From positions 558,001 through 622,000 of the forward strand of contig QANY01005052.1 in NCBI GenBank assembly GCA_003255025.1: a DNA stretch of 64,000 nt, written 5' to 3'. The position numbers were made by a program, and so were the translations under genes. This stretch comes from Datisca glomerata (taxonomy: Eukaryota > Streptophyta > Magnoliopsida > Cucurbitales > Datiscaceae). Shown here in pieces: positions 44,943 through 56,089 of this stretch (positions within the stretch are counted from its first letter, which is position 1; each line of letters begins with the position of its first letter). The notes under the pieces were generated by a model, which was not told the DNA's origin, searched no databases, and worked only from the letters and a program-made list of their open reading frames with translations.

Positions 44943-46960
44943 TTGAATGTAGTGCCTTCTAAGTCTGTAAGCAAGGCACATTTAGAGTTATGGAATGACT
45001 CCAAACTTAGTTTACATCATTTCTGTATATGGGGGTGTCCAGCTCACATTCTTATTCCCAAGATTCGAAAGTTAGACTCAAGGTCTGAAGTATGCATATT
45101 CATTAGCTATGCTCCAAAGATTAAATGTGGGTACTTTTATAGTCACAATGATCAAAAGATGTTTGTATCGATAAACGTCACCTTCCTTGAAAATGACTAC
45201 ATGGAAAACTACAAACCTCGAAGTGAAGTAGTTCTCAAGGAATTAGCGTCTAATGAGATCAGACCACATTCATTATCAACTGATAAAAGACAAACAACAA
45301 AATCATAGCTCCTGTTCAGGAAACCCCGGTGCAACGTCATAGTGGGAGGGTTATAAGACAACCTATTCACTATGAACCAGAGGCACATGTCCTAGTGTGT
45401 GACATTGATAAAGAAAATCCATTATCTTATGAAGAAGCTATGGATGATCCTTAGAAGGATAAATTACAAGATGTCATGTACCAGGAAATGGAATCGATGT
45501 ATTCCAATTCTGTTTGGAAACTTGTAGATCCACTTGAAGATGTCAGGCCTATTGGATGTAAAAGGATCTTAAAAAAGAAAAGAGGTGTATATGGAAAAGT
45601 AGAGACTTTCAAGGCACGATAGATAACCAAGGGCTATACACAAAGAGAATGAGTTGATTATGAAGAGACATTCTCCCATGTTACCATGCAAAAATCCATT
45701 CGCATCCTTTTGTCCAATACCGCTATCATTTTGTCAAGATAGCTTTTCTAAATGGCTCTCTTGAAGAACGAATCTATATGATGCAACCAGAAGGATTTGT
45801 GAAAAGGGGGCAAGATTAGAAAGTATGCAAGTTGATTAAATCTATTTATGGATTAAAGCAAGCATATAGATTTTGAATCTTACATTTAATGAGATTATTA
45901 AATCATATGGCTTCGAGTAAAATGTTGACGAAACTTGTGTTTATAAATACATCAAAAACAAGATAGTAGTTTTCTTAGTTCTTTATGTTAACTATATTCT
46001 ACTTATTGAGAATGATGTAGAAACTTTGTCAAAGGTATAGAAGTGGTTAGATAAGAAATTCCAAATGAAAGATTTGGGAAATGCGAGCTATGTTCTAGGC
46101 ATCCAAATCCTAAGGGCTAGTAATAACAAGCTCTTGGCACTTTCTCAAGCATCTTATATTGATAAGGTGCTAGAGAGATTCTTTATGGAGAATTCTAAGA
46201 AAAGTCAGCTACCGACCATACATGAAATTGTCATCTCCAAGGATCAATGTCCTAAGACATCTCAGGTGGAAGAGTATATGAGAAAGGTTCCTTATGGTTT
46301 AGATGTTGGTAGCCTTAGGTATGCCATGTTGTGTACAAGACCATACATCTGCTACGCAGTGGGAATTGTCTATCGTTATCAATCGAATTCAGGTTTGAAA
46401 CATTGCATTACAGTCAAGCACATTCTAAAGTATCGAAAAACTATATGTTTATTTATTCAGGTGGAGACCAGAACCTCACTGGATATACTGATCTGATTTT
46501 TAATCAGACAGAGATGGTCAAAAGTCGACGTATGGATCAGTATTCACCCTAGGTGGAGGAGTTGTAGTTTGGAGAAGTATCAAACAATCCAGCATCGCAG
46601 ATTCCACTATGAAAGTAAAAAATATAGCGGCTTGTGAAGCTTCGAAAGAAGCGGTATGGCTCAGAAAGTTCTATACTGGTCTAGAAGTAGTTCCACATAT
46701 AGACAAGCCACTGATACTATACTATGACATCAGTGGGCAGGTAGCTAATTCTAAAGAACCAAGGAGTCACAACAGGGGCAAGCACATAGAGAAGAAATAT
46801 CATCTTGTAATAAAGATCGTGCATCAAGGGAATGTAACTGTTATGAAGAAAGTGTCAGATCAGAAACTGGCTGATCCTTTTACCAAGACACTTCCTACGA
46901 AGTCATTTGAGGGTTATGTGAGTAACATGGAGTTGAGAGAGATACCACATTTGCTTTAGG
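44943..46960 (+). pseudogene. Copia integrase end, RT and RNase H of the nested element
   Basis: The open stretch 44943-45308 encodes the integrase C-terminal region (N-V-V-P-S-K-S-V ... I-R-K-L-D-S-R-S). RT follows from 45310 with in-frame stops (for example near 45452 and 45620). The RT active site at 45984-45995 reads Y-V-N-Y instead of Y-V-D-D, so it could not be catalytic. The open stretch 46065-46496 is the RT end. The stretch 46609-46959 is RNase H and tail (A-S-K-E-A-V-W-L-R-K-F ... L-A-D-P-F-T-K), with a natural stop just before the purine tract. Confidence 0.9.
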
Positions 46961-47470
46961 GAAAGTGGGAGAATGTTGGGGGTTACGTCCTCAAAACATG
47001 TGTATTGACATTTTAATATGAAATTTAATGGAATTACATTTTTCTTGTAATTGTTCTTTTAAATTATTGTTGAATAATTTATATAAATATTTGAAAATTC
47101 AATATACATTAATGAGACTATGATATTAAGATCATAGATAATGAATAAAATACCAGTAATATATTAAAGTATAGAATCTTTTATGAATGGTTGCTAATAC
47201 AGTTCACTAAGCATTATGAATGCATGTGATCTAGATCCGAGTCATTGATGTGAATAGACATTTTAATGAAACTACTTTATATAATAAGATTATATATGAC
47301 ATGACCGATGTGAATTAATATCTTTATTAACGTATCATTTATAATAAAGATTTAATACACATCAATATGATGATCATATATATATCGAGCTGAATCCTGA
47401 GTAGTCATATACATGTCTAGTAGATCTTTTGATTCACTCGTTAAGGTTTATTTGTAAAACAAGCTAGTGA

Positions 47471-48524
47471 CCATCGTAGTCTGATGCTAATTTCAATTTG
47501 GCCATCGTCATTTAAAAATTCTCAATTTGACTATCCAACTTTAGTTAACATCTCAAGGTAGCCATTCCGTCATCCTCCATCGTTAACTTTGACGTTTTTT
47601 ATGATGTGGCAAGTTAAGTGATAATATGACAGGTTAAGTGATAATATGACAAGTTAAGTGACAACGTGGAGTCAAATACAATTTTTCTCACTCATCCATC
47701 TCTTTTCCCTTCAAAAATCATATTTCTGTCTTTTTTTTACCTTCTACTTTATTCACGCCTTCAAAAATCATATTTCTGTCTTTTTTTTTTTACTTTCTAC
47801 TTTATTCACGCCATTTACACTATCTTCAATCTCACATAAGAGTAAATTTCATCTTATTCGTGTATCACATAAACCCTCGATCTAAGAATAGTTCTTATTT
47901 CTTTTCATTTAAGAATAATTCTTATTTGTTTTGACATAAAAATGTTATTTTTAATATAAATGTTTTCAGCATAATAATATTTGAAAAGAAAAAGAAAATA
48001 GAAATTATAGGGGAGAAAAAACACCTGGGCTCAGACCCACTTAATATGATCTCTAACCAGGGCCAAGCACTCCTACTCCAGGGAGGGTCCACATTAAGTC
48101 CAAACCAAGGACACTATACTAGGGACCAACCCTACTAGGACCAAGGCCACAATGATGGCTGAGGACTCCTCCATGAATGAAGTGACCATGATGATCGAGG
48201 TTCCCTCTATGACTGAGGCCATGACCATGGCGATAGAAGTGTCTCCACCTATGTTCACACAACGAGGTCACGTGGATGATTCAGGTCCTCCAATGCCCAC
48301 GATCGCGACTACACGAGGTAGTCGATATTCGTTCTCTGACGTGACAAAAATATGATACTCATTCATACAAGGAAATAGAGCTACACAATACCTCTATATG
48401 ACAATCTCAAGGTTGTTAAAAAGGGTAAGATGATAACAAAAATCCCATGATTTGAGGAATATTCTCTGAATATTCCTTATAGGAATAAAAATGAAGATAC
48501 ATTAAACTAGGACGATTGACTGAT
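47471..48524 (+). mobile_element. Unclassified 1-kb repeat (copy 1) with a conserved short ORF
   Basis: The same sequence occurs inverted at 59772-60830. It begins CCATCGTAGTCTGATGCTAA followed by an AATTTGGCCATCGTC block, a type of sequence common at ends of Mutator-like or related plant repeats. It ends, in this copy, at LTR sequence. A conserved 67-codon ORF is at 48152-48355. No transposase is present. The exact ends and any target duplication cannot be set because each copy is cut by copia LTR sequence at one side. Confidence 0.55.
48152..48355 (+). CDS. 67-aa methionine-rich ORF in repeat copy 1, function unknown
   Basis: The ORF starts M-M-A-E-D-S-S and ends F-S-D-V-T-K-I. It contains a 13-residue internal repeat (S-M-N-E-V-T-M-M-I-E-V then S-M-T-E-A-M-T-M-A-I-E-V) and is acidic and Met-rich. 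By eye, 57 of 67 residues are identical to the ORF at 60008-60211 and the length is the same. I recognise no family. It may be a fragment of a larger captured gene, or open by chance; the shared length in two diverged copies is mild support for coding. Confidence 0.3.
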   Translation: MMAEDSSMNEVTMMIEVPSMTEAMTMAIEVSPPMFTQRGHVDDSGPPMPTIATTRGSRYSFSDVTKI

Positions 48525-48750
48525 ATATCAATGGACTACACGAGAATACTCAGTAATTATATTCTATAACCTCTAGAGTGTAATTTTATATTTATACTGG
48601 AGTAATAATGGAATTAATAAATAAAATTATTTAATTAAAGAGTTTATTTAATAATCTAGCTTAAGATTATAGGTCCTTGATCCCCAAGTCATCTCTATAC
48701 TACGCAGTCTGGGGTGTGAATATTTTAGGACATGAGAAAAAGACTTGCTT

Positions 48751-48973
48751 GCCAAAGTAATTTTTATTCTGGGGTAAGTACGTAGTTATGAGATAATCAT
48801 GAACTACTATAGTGTCACGTGGCACTGCAGTACTAGGGGTGCAATAATGTAGTGCTAGATAGTTCATGGCAACTGCAGTGTCGACTCCTAATACTGCAGT
48901 GCCACGTGACACTATAGTAGTTCATGATTATCTCATAACTACGTACTTACCCCAGAATAAAAATTACTTTGGC
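48751..48973. repeat. Near-perfect 90-bp inverted repeat with a 43-nt loop
   Basis: The left arm 48751-48840 starts GCCAAAGTAATTTTTATTCT. The right arm 48884-48973 is its reverse complement, ending ATTACTTTGGC, with about three mismatches at the loop-proximal end. The left arm is normal LTR sequence (compare the minus strand of about 40930-40980); the right arm is an inverted extra copy. Transcribed, it would form a long hairpin. Confidence 0.92.
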
Positions 48974-49709
48974 AATAATGTAGTGCCATGGCACACAGTG
49001 CCGTGAGGCACTTGATAGCTCATGGCAACTGCAGTGTCGTGTGACACTACAATTGTGCACAAATTACAGTAAGTCCCACTGCAATGATAGTTTTGAAATT
49101 AAATATTATTTTCAATTTATCCCTTAAAATCTGATATGTCATTATCTTAGAAAATATATAGTTATTCTATTGGCATCTGTGTTGATAGAGAGTTAAGAAC
49201 GTAATTGCTATCAGGGTGAATTTTCTCTGTGATTAAAAAGTTAATTAAAAAGCTCTGAAAGAATTATCATCGTATTCTCTAAGAAAATTGTCTCACAAAA
49301 TTAATCATTCTTAGTAAATCTCTAGATCTCATGTTTTGAGTACATCTAATGATAGAGAAAATGTCTTTGATTATTCTACGTGCCACAAACGTCCTAGTGC
49401 ATTTGAGGATTAGCTTGAAAGATCTTGATGTGGATCTCGAAGTCCGTTGTTCGTGGGAACGCATAATCATTGGTTTACGAGAACGCTTGATGTAGACTAC
49501 AAGAGGTATGTAATTCATATTCATATATGTCTTAGATTTAATATATAAATATATATTGGATCCTGATTGAAAAAAAATTTCAATAAATATTTTTATTTTA
49601 GAAATCGGTGCGTCACGCTTATTTTTGTTTTATAAAAAAATTACAATTCATTTTAATAAATTTTTAAAAGCCACCACATTTTCGCCGCGCGAGCGTCGCG
49701 TTTCCAACA

Positions 49710-50772
49710 GAACATGAGCTGGACACCGCCATATACAAAAATGATGCAAACTAGGTTTGAAGCCATTCATAACTCCAAAGGTATCTCCCTTATAGACTTA
49801 GAAGGTATTACATTCAAAATGTAGGTTACCGTTTGAAGTGCATATCCCCAGAATATGAGTGGTAGTGATGAGTAGCTTAACATCGACCTAACCATATCCA
49901 ATAGGATTCAGTTTCCCCAGAATGTGAGTGGTAGTTGGGATAGAATGTCATACTCCAGCATGTAATCCTTGAATTCTAAATTCAAGTATTCACCACTTCG
50001 ATCTGATCAAAGTGTTTTCAATAATTTACCTTAGGGGTGTGCACAGGATGGAACGGGATGGTATGGTTTTTTAGCCTTTTTTAGTTCATTCCCGTCCCGT
50101 GTTGAGAGAAAATTCAGAGTAGGCCAGGACGGTATTGGACGGGGGTCGGGCTGGGACTGGACGGGTATTTTGGGTAAAAAATTTAAAGCCTAAAAATTAA
50201 AATTGGTTTAAAGTTCAAAAGATTAAAAGATTAAAAATTAAAAAAATTAAGAGTTAAAATTAAAAAAATTAAGGGTTAAAATTTAAAAATAATTAAGAGT
50301 AAATTTAAAAAAAATAAAAATATTGGGTTATTTATGAAAAAATTTGTCCCATCCCGTCCCGCCAAGAGTAAAAATTCTGTCCTGTTCCGCTCGGTTCAGG
50401 ACGATTTTTCAGGATGGGACAAGTTTTTCTGGATGGTTGCACACCCCTAATTTACCTAATTGTTTTTCAGCTTTAGCTTTGAAGTCCTTAAACTTTTCAA
50501 AAGTTTTAGATTTTCTATGCATTAAGTAAGTAAAACCATATCTAGAGTAATCGTCGATAAAAGTGATAAAATACTCATACCCACCCCTAGCTTGTACATT
50601 GATCGATCCACATACATCACTATGTACTAGCTCAAATGGTACCTTGCCTCTTTGGCCATTTCCTGTGAAAGGTCTCTTGGTTATTTTTTCCTATACACAA
50701 GATTCACAAACAGGAAGAGTCTCAACTTTTAATTCTCTCAAAACACCATTCTTTGTTAACCTGTTTAATCTA
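49710..50772 (-). pseudogene. Copia integrase part of the outer element
   Basis: The minus strand from 50772 reads the integrase zinc-binding end (L-T-K-N-G-V-L, then C-E-S-C), then core blocks with H-S-D-V-C-G-S-I and F-I-D-D-Y-S-R-Y-G near 50640-50560. After a decayed stretch comes the H-F-C-I-W-R-C-P-A-H block next to 49710. A GC-rich insert with the blocks CCCGTCCCG and GGACGGG lies at about 50035-50450. Its ends, GGGGTGTGCACAGGATGGAA and, read from the right, GGGGTGTGCAACCATCC, form an inverted repeat, so it is probably a small MITE-like insert. Confidence 0.8.
50034..50450. mobile_element. Small MITE-like insert in the copia integrase
   Basis: The ends TTAGGGGTGTGCACAGGATG and CATCCAGAAAAAC-type sequence, read inward from the right as TTAGGGGTGTGCAACCATCC, are inverted repeats, flanked by TTACC / TTTACC sequence of the integrase remnant. 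The interior has CCCGTCCCG / GGGACGG blocks and AT-rich spacers. No ORF of note. Confidence 0.6.
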
Positions 50773-51139
50773 TCTATAGCTTTAAAAGGGGATTGGGCAG
50801 AGAGACTTTTGAATACCCTTAATACCCCTAACAAATATATTAATTCCAGAACTAGTCAACAAACATAAAACTTAATCATATTCATGAAAGACATTACTTT
50901 CAATGGAGCCTTTTCCAATATAGATTCATTCTTGAAAGACATTATTTCCAACAGATTCATTCTAGACACCATCTCTAATATACATTCATGGTGTAAATGT
51001 ACATGTATTCATTGAATGTCTTCACTTGAGACTCTAAGAATTCTGAAAGTATAAATAGTCATCAAAATATAAAAATTCTCATCTTGCTATCATCTGCCAA
51101 AAAAATATTAGTACAGATTAATTACATAAGCTCTTAAAG

Positions 51140-52347
51140 ATGTTGCCTGTCAACAGTACGTACAATCAAATTCAAGATCTAGAAGTATTTCAAAGAGAAT
51201 GGAGCATAAAAGTGATGATAATTATGAGAGGCATGGTGGAGACATATAAGAAGAATAATGGAGAGTTGGAAAAAACGAAGCTCATCTGTATCGATGAAGA
51301 GGTGAAAATTCTGTTATAACTTTAGATTAATTAACAATTTTTGTTCATATTATAGTGTTGAAGATAGCCTTTTGACATATTTTTTTTTCCTACTTTTCAG
51401 GGAACTAAGGTCCAAGCCATCATGTACAATGATGCAATGGAGAAATTTAAGAATGTTCTTAAAAAAGCTAAGACTGATCTGATAAAAAATGTAATGTTAA
51501 GTCCATTGATAAGAAATTCAAGAGTGTACATGACAAGATTGAATTAAGAGTATCGGCAATGATTGAAATTGAAGAAATTGACAACATACCCTTTAATGCA
51601 GAAAAATATAATTTCCTAGATTTTTCAGAGGTAGAAACAATCAAAGACAGTAAAATAACTATTGGTAACACCTCAAAGACAGCAAAATAACTATTGGTAA
51701 CACCTCAGAGGCAGCAAAATAACTATTGGTAACACCTAAACTCCTCTTTTTATTGTTATTACAAGAGTATTATTTTCAGTTATATATTATGTCACAGAGT
51801 GAAATTTGTATTGAACCACCTATGATTGAGGTTTTTGAACTTCATAATGTTTAAGCGTTCACCACCTTTGGCTCAACTTTCTACATTTCAAGAAAATTGT
51901 TGTGAAATTTATAATTCCCATTTTTTTCAATATGGATTACTTTAAGTTTATTGCATACATGTTTAAATTTTAAAATAGTTTTATACATATTTTATTATTT
52001 CAAATGTAACTAAATCCATTTCTTACATAATAGAGATGATTTTGTTAAAAGAACATATTGTCACATTCTTGGGTCTATCAAGGAAAGTTTTAGGAGCTCC
52101 AATAGTTAATTTAGAGGAAGTACGAAAAGAAACAACAAAACATGTGCATTGTTCTTTCAAATCAACAATCACAAAAACTGTCAATGTAGAAAATTCATGG
52201 CTGGAAAATTGTAAGCTAGGCCATAAAAAGGTTTATCCAAGCATGAATGAGACAGAAGTGAATTGCACAAAATGTAAGAGCAATGTGCCCTTTGCGAGAA
52301 GATATATGTTGAAGATCAAAAGTTATATGTCCATTACATTATTATGA
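51140..52347 (+). pseudogene. Replication protein A large-subunit (RPA1)-like gene remnant in the Helitron
   Basis: The ATG at 51140 opens a 54-codon exon (to 51301, donor GAG|GTGAAA). Its W-S-I-K-V-M-I-I-M-R block and I-C-I-D-E-E end resemble the first OB fold of plant RPA1-like proteins (DUF223). The second exon starts at 51401 (acceptor CTTTTCAG) with G-T-K-V-Q-A-I-M-Y and K-F-K. A frameshift occurs near 51495, after which an I-E-L-R-V block continues in another frame. A last open part, 52036-52347, has W-L-E-N-C ... C-T-K-C and a basic R-R-Y-M-L-K-I, like the RPA1 C-terminal zinc-ribbon OB fold. RPA binds single-stranded DNA, and RPA-like genes are known passengers of plant Helitrons. Frameshift and missing middle suggest it is dead. 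Confidence 0.65.
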
Positions 52348-52758
52348 AATGTTGTAAGTTATATAATATACATGAAAGTTATCAAAATTAACAAAACAAT
52401 TGCGAAAAAATTAAAATTATGCAGATGACTTAAAAAAAATCCTTGATTCTCATGTTTCATGATTATGTAATTGAATGCAATCTCACCGGAAACCATTCAT
52501 ATAAGATTTTCATTTATTTTATTCACTTCAAATTTTTAATATTTTAAAAGAACAAAAAACAACTAATATAAAGAACTACCTGTGAATGTATAGATGACAA
52601 GAAAATGAGTTTTGCAATTAGACATGCAAATGTTAACATTGAATGGTTTAGATGTTTAGATAAGATAAATTTGAATTTGTTTACCAAAACAAAGTTCAAT
52701 TAACTAAGTTTATAAAATAAAATTGGTCATTATTAAAAATTAGACATGTATATATATA

Positions 52759-53122
52759 GTTTTTTTCAGCTGCGAACATACGCACTTTATTTTAGGTCCA
52801 GACCTCTTTGTTTCTCAATGATCCAACCCTATTTTTCTAAACTCAAAGACTATATATATATCACAAGTCAAAAAGCTTTTAACATGTTAATTAATGGATT
52901 TACCGGCTTTTCTCATGCTTTGAAAGGCTGCAAAATATTTTTGCAGCTTTTATAGTACAATCTCACACCGTCACATGAATAGTGAACAAAATGGTTAATT
53001 GATTGAAGATTTGATGGTGATGTGACTATAAATGCTTTTGTTCACTACTTTGCTGTAAAATATCACAAAAAACCAAGAGGTCCGGACATAAATAAGGTGC
53101 GGACGTCGCACCTGAAAAAACT
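52759..53122. mobile_element. MITE with roughly 60-bp terminal inverted repeats inside the Helitron
   Basis: The left end is AGTTTTTTTCAGCTGCGAAC; the right end, read inward, is CAGTTTTTTCAGGTGCGACG. The match continues through CGCACTTTATTTTAGGTCCAGACCTCT versus the CCGCACCTTATTTATGTCCG block. Both flanks are TATATA-type sequence. The interior is short and non-coding. Confidence 0.75.
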
Positions 53123-54813
53123 GTTTATATATATGTATTTATTGTAGTTAAAGTAAATTATTTGGCCACCATTAAATCGGTTTTGTCTAATCTTTTCAGT
53201 TACATAATTTTTAATTTGTTAATAATTTTGGTATATTTTAACTCGGTAATGAACATATAAAGTTATATTTAGATTAACAATGATACTGAAAATTAAAGGT
53301 CGGAATGAGTTAACAATATAGTAGTATAAGATCTAATAGAGGGACACTTCGAATTTAGGGTGACTTTTCAATTTCATCTATTCATATGTTTCTTTCATTA
53401 TATAGTAATATAAGATTTTATAGAGGGACTTTTTGATTTTAGGATGACTCTTCCATTTCATATATTCAAACAAATATTCATCTGCTTCTTCCATTATAAG
53501 AATATCGGTAAAGAATAACACTAATCTCAATGTACTCAGGTTGTAGTAAATAATTTATATTCATACATTTTCTTACACTCTCTCATCTTCAACGGCTCAT
53601 CGCTCTCCTTAGAAGCTAACTCCATAGCTTTCTCTACCCATGCTACGGTCACTCTCGGTTAGTACCAAACTATACCATGAATACTTTTTGTTCAAGATTA
53701 AATTTAAAATAACTTCGGATCTTTGCATGTAGATTCAAATTTCATATAGTTTCTTTGCATGTAGTAATGAGTATATCTTTACTCTCTGTCTCTTTATTCA
53801 ATATCTCTTTAATCAGATGGGACAACTCTGACATTGTGAGGCTCAAGAATGTTTTACACTAATCCAAGCTATTGGCTAAAAGAAATTTGGTTGCAGCTCT
53901 GCAAAGTAGGGCAGAAAAAATATTCATTGTTGGAACTATAGCCTTTTAATGTTACATTTTTATATCTACTACCCTAAATGGATTCGAAATTGTGAAAACC
54001 AAAGATTTTTTACTCCACAAGTAAAAGTCTTTACCATTATTTTACGGGGACTCTTTCTCTTTCCCATGTTTTTTTTCTCACATTATAAGAATGCTCTTTC
54101 TTTTTCCCACTTTTTTTCTCACATTATAATATTTTCTTAAACTATATTGTAGTTAATAGTTAAGTTTCATCATTTTTGTTTCTTTTTTTCTCTATCACCC
54201 ACTTCTTTTGTGGTATAGTACCACCAACCAAAGTTTTAGCCCCAACACTAACCTCAACCCATCTCTTTCTTTTCATCTTTCTTTTCAATCACACTCTTCG
54301 AGATAAAAAAAGAGAGAATTATCATATAATGTGAATAGTAGAAAAACATAAAATTATATCATATAACATGTAAAGAAATAATAGCAAGAGAAAAGAGCAT
54401 GGTACAAGGATATTAGAAAATCATAATTAAAATGTTTAAAAATGTCGACAACGAAAATTCTGGTGAAATCAGACAACCATAAAATCAATTGTCAAGTTTG
54501 CACAAAAAATATTGTCTACCAAAAAATCTTCTTACAAAGTTAAAAGTATATGCTTATACATCAATATATATATAACTCTCAATTTCCCTATTGAACTAAA
54601 AATTTGCTTTTCATTATTTGCAGAGAAGAAGAATGATAATTTATTTCCAATGATAACATGATGGTATGTAAACTTTAATATATTTAAGATCTATTTTAAA
54701 ATATCATTTTCATAATATTATTCTAAATCTTACATGTATTATAAATTGCATAAACACGTGCGAAGTATGTGTCAATTCTACTAGTCTAGATTAATATGTC
54801 ACAACCTAAGATG

Positions 54814-55545
54814 TCATAGATACATGTCATCATTATTATGAGAAACTCTTTGTCGTTTGATACTTTTAGGATTTGTTACTTTAAACAATTCAAAATTATT
54901 TAACGCATGTTCAATCGATTTAAGTATATACAGTTCGTTCAAAACTTTAGCATGACAAATATTGAATCCATTCTTTGAAATAATAAACTGATTATTAATA
55001 AAAGAAACTTCAAACGTTTGTTCATGCAGTAATGAAAGAGAAATCAAATATCTCAAAAATCTAGGAATGAAATAAACAGTGTTCAAAACAAGAAAATTAT
55101 TTCCAAAATTAAGACTGATTGTCCCCAATGCTATCGCTGAAACGAGTGCACCACTGCCAACACTCATTACCATCTTTCCATTAGCAAGCTCTCTTGTTGA
55201 ATCAAGCATCTCCAAAGAAGAACATACATGATTAGTGGCTCCTGAATCTAATATCCAAGATGACGTATCATATTCCACTAAACAAGCTTCAAGTACAAGT
55301 AGATCATATTTACCTTTCTTTTTCAACTCAGAGAGATATTTGTTACAGTTTCTCTTCCAATGACTTTCAACTCCACAATGGAAACATTTTCCCTTGGATT
55401 TGATGACGCATTTGTTCCTATTAGCCTTGGGTGACTTTTTGGCTTTCTTTCCTCTTTTGTTCTTACTTTTGTCCTTACCATTGTTGTTCTTAACAACATT
55501 GGAAGAAGATAGCTCAGCAACATTTTCCTCGCCCTCTTTGGTCAT
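54814..55545 (-). pseudogene. Copia nucleocapsid zinc knuckle and aspartic protease (outer element)
   Basis: This open stretch is 243 codons. After a Lys-rich segment (residues about 24-52) comes a CCHC zinc knuckle, C54-x2-C57-x4-H62-x4-C67, that binds RNA in gag. The protease active site D100-S101-G102-A follows in a W-I-L-D-S-G-A-T-N-H motif, and the remainder is the protease body. The frame ends in the GAG-pre-integrase region just before the Helitron insertion. It is out of frame with the upstream gag stretch, so the polyprotein is broken although this part is intact. Confidence 0.88.
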
Positions 55546-55586
55546 ACTCTGGTTGAGTGACTCAAAGTCTATAGCTTGTTCAACAA

Positions 55587-56075
55587 TTAGGACATGTTGA
55601 ATTTTAACTTGTTCATAACATAGTTGGTGGTGAACGTAGAAAAAGCAGGTGTGGGCGACTCAAGTATAATGCTGACTTGAGTTCGTTCATTAATGGTAGC
55701 CCCATGTACTTCTGTCTCATGCATTATGTTGATCATGTTCAAAACATGTTCATGCACAGAAGCACATTTTTTCATCTTAGTAATCATGTAGATCTTAGTA
55801 GTCTCATAACGACTTTGGTCAGACTGTTGGCCAAACATCATCTATAAAGATTTCATAATCTCATAGACAGTTTTCATGCTTTCAAGCTTGGTTCTCAGAA
55901 CATTATCCATGCTCACAAGCATGTAACATTTAGCTTTGATTTTGGATTGAATCCAAGTATCAAACTTGTCCCTAGCATTCTTAAGGGTATTGGCACCTGA
56001 CTCATCAGGACATTCCTCAGTAAGAATAAACTTGTGGTTCTCACATATTACATCAAATTTAAATTTGGCCTCCAT
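55587..56075 (-). pseudogene. Copia gag remnant (outer element)
   Basis: Two open stretches, 56075-55842 and 55841-55587, are in one frame and separated by a single stop codon at 55842-55844. They encode the capsid-type region (F-D-T-W-I-Q-S-K ... then M-F-G-Q-Q-S), typical of copia gag of the UBN2 type. A stop at 55587 and a frame change separate it from the zinc-knuckle stretch. Confidence 0.8.
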
Positions 56076-56089
56076 CTTATGAAGTTATC

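Larger units (their letters stand above)
43313..49709 (+). mobile_element. Nested Ty1/copia retrotransposon of the same family (plus strand)
   Basis: 5' LTR 43313-44381, primer site TGGTATCAGAGTGGTC at 44384, a leader to about 44900, then a direct jump into the integrase C-terminal part (from 44943), RT and RNase H to 46960. A purine tract GGGAAAGTGGGAGAA comes next, then the 3' LTR 46974-49709 (itself interrupted). gag, protease and most of integrase are deleted. It sits inside the integrase gene of the outer element in the opposite orientation. No clean 5-bp target duplication is seen, only the shared base at the junction. Confidence 0.88.
46974..49709 (+). repeat. 3' LTR of the nested copia element, interrupted
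   Basis: It starts TGTTGGGGGTTACGTCC and ends GCGTTTCCAACA. LTR sequence runs to about 47470, is replaced by an unrelated repeat at 47471-48524, then resumes at TATCAATGGACTACACGAGA and runs to the end. Compared with 58140-59771, about 280 bp of LTR is missing at the insertion point. Confidence 0.85.
50773..54784 (+). mobile_element. 4.0-kb Helitron carrying RPA1-like exons
   Basis: It starts TCTATAGCTTTAAAAGGGG at 50773. It ends with a hairpin region (ACACGTGC-GAA-GTATGTGT) and CTAG at 54781-54784. It sits between an A (50772) and a T (54785) in the outer copia element. Removing 50773-54784 joins the copia sequence without a lost or gained base and restores an open frame through the GAG-pre-integrase motif, so the ends are exact. 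It carries an RPA-like gene fragment (51140-52347) and a MITE (52759-53122). No Rep/helicase is present, so it is non-autonomous. Confidence 0.9.

Noticed and set aside
47658..47885. 75-codon Phe/Ser-rich frame in the 1-kb repeat
   Set aside because: It arises from T-rich simple sequence with a tandem duplication (TTCAAAAATCATATTTCTGT twice); the equivalent frame in copy 2 differs in length.
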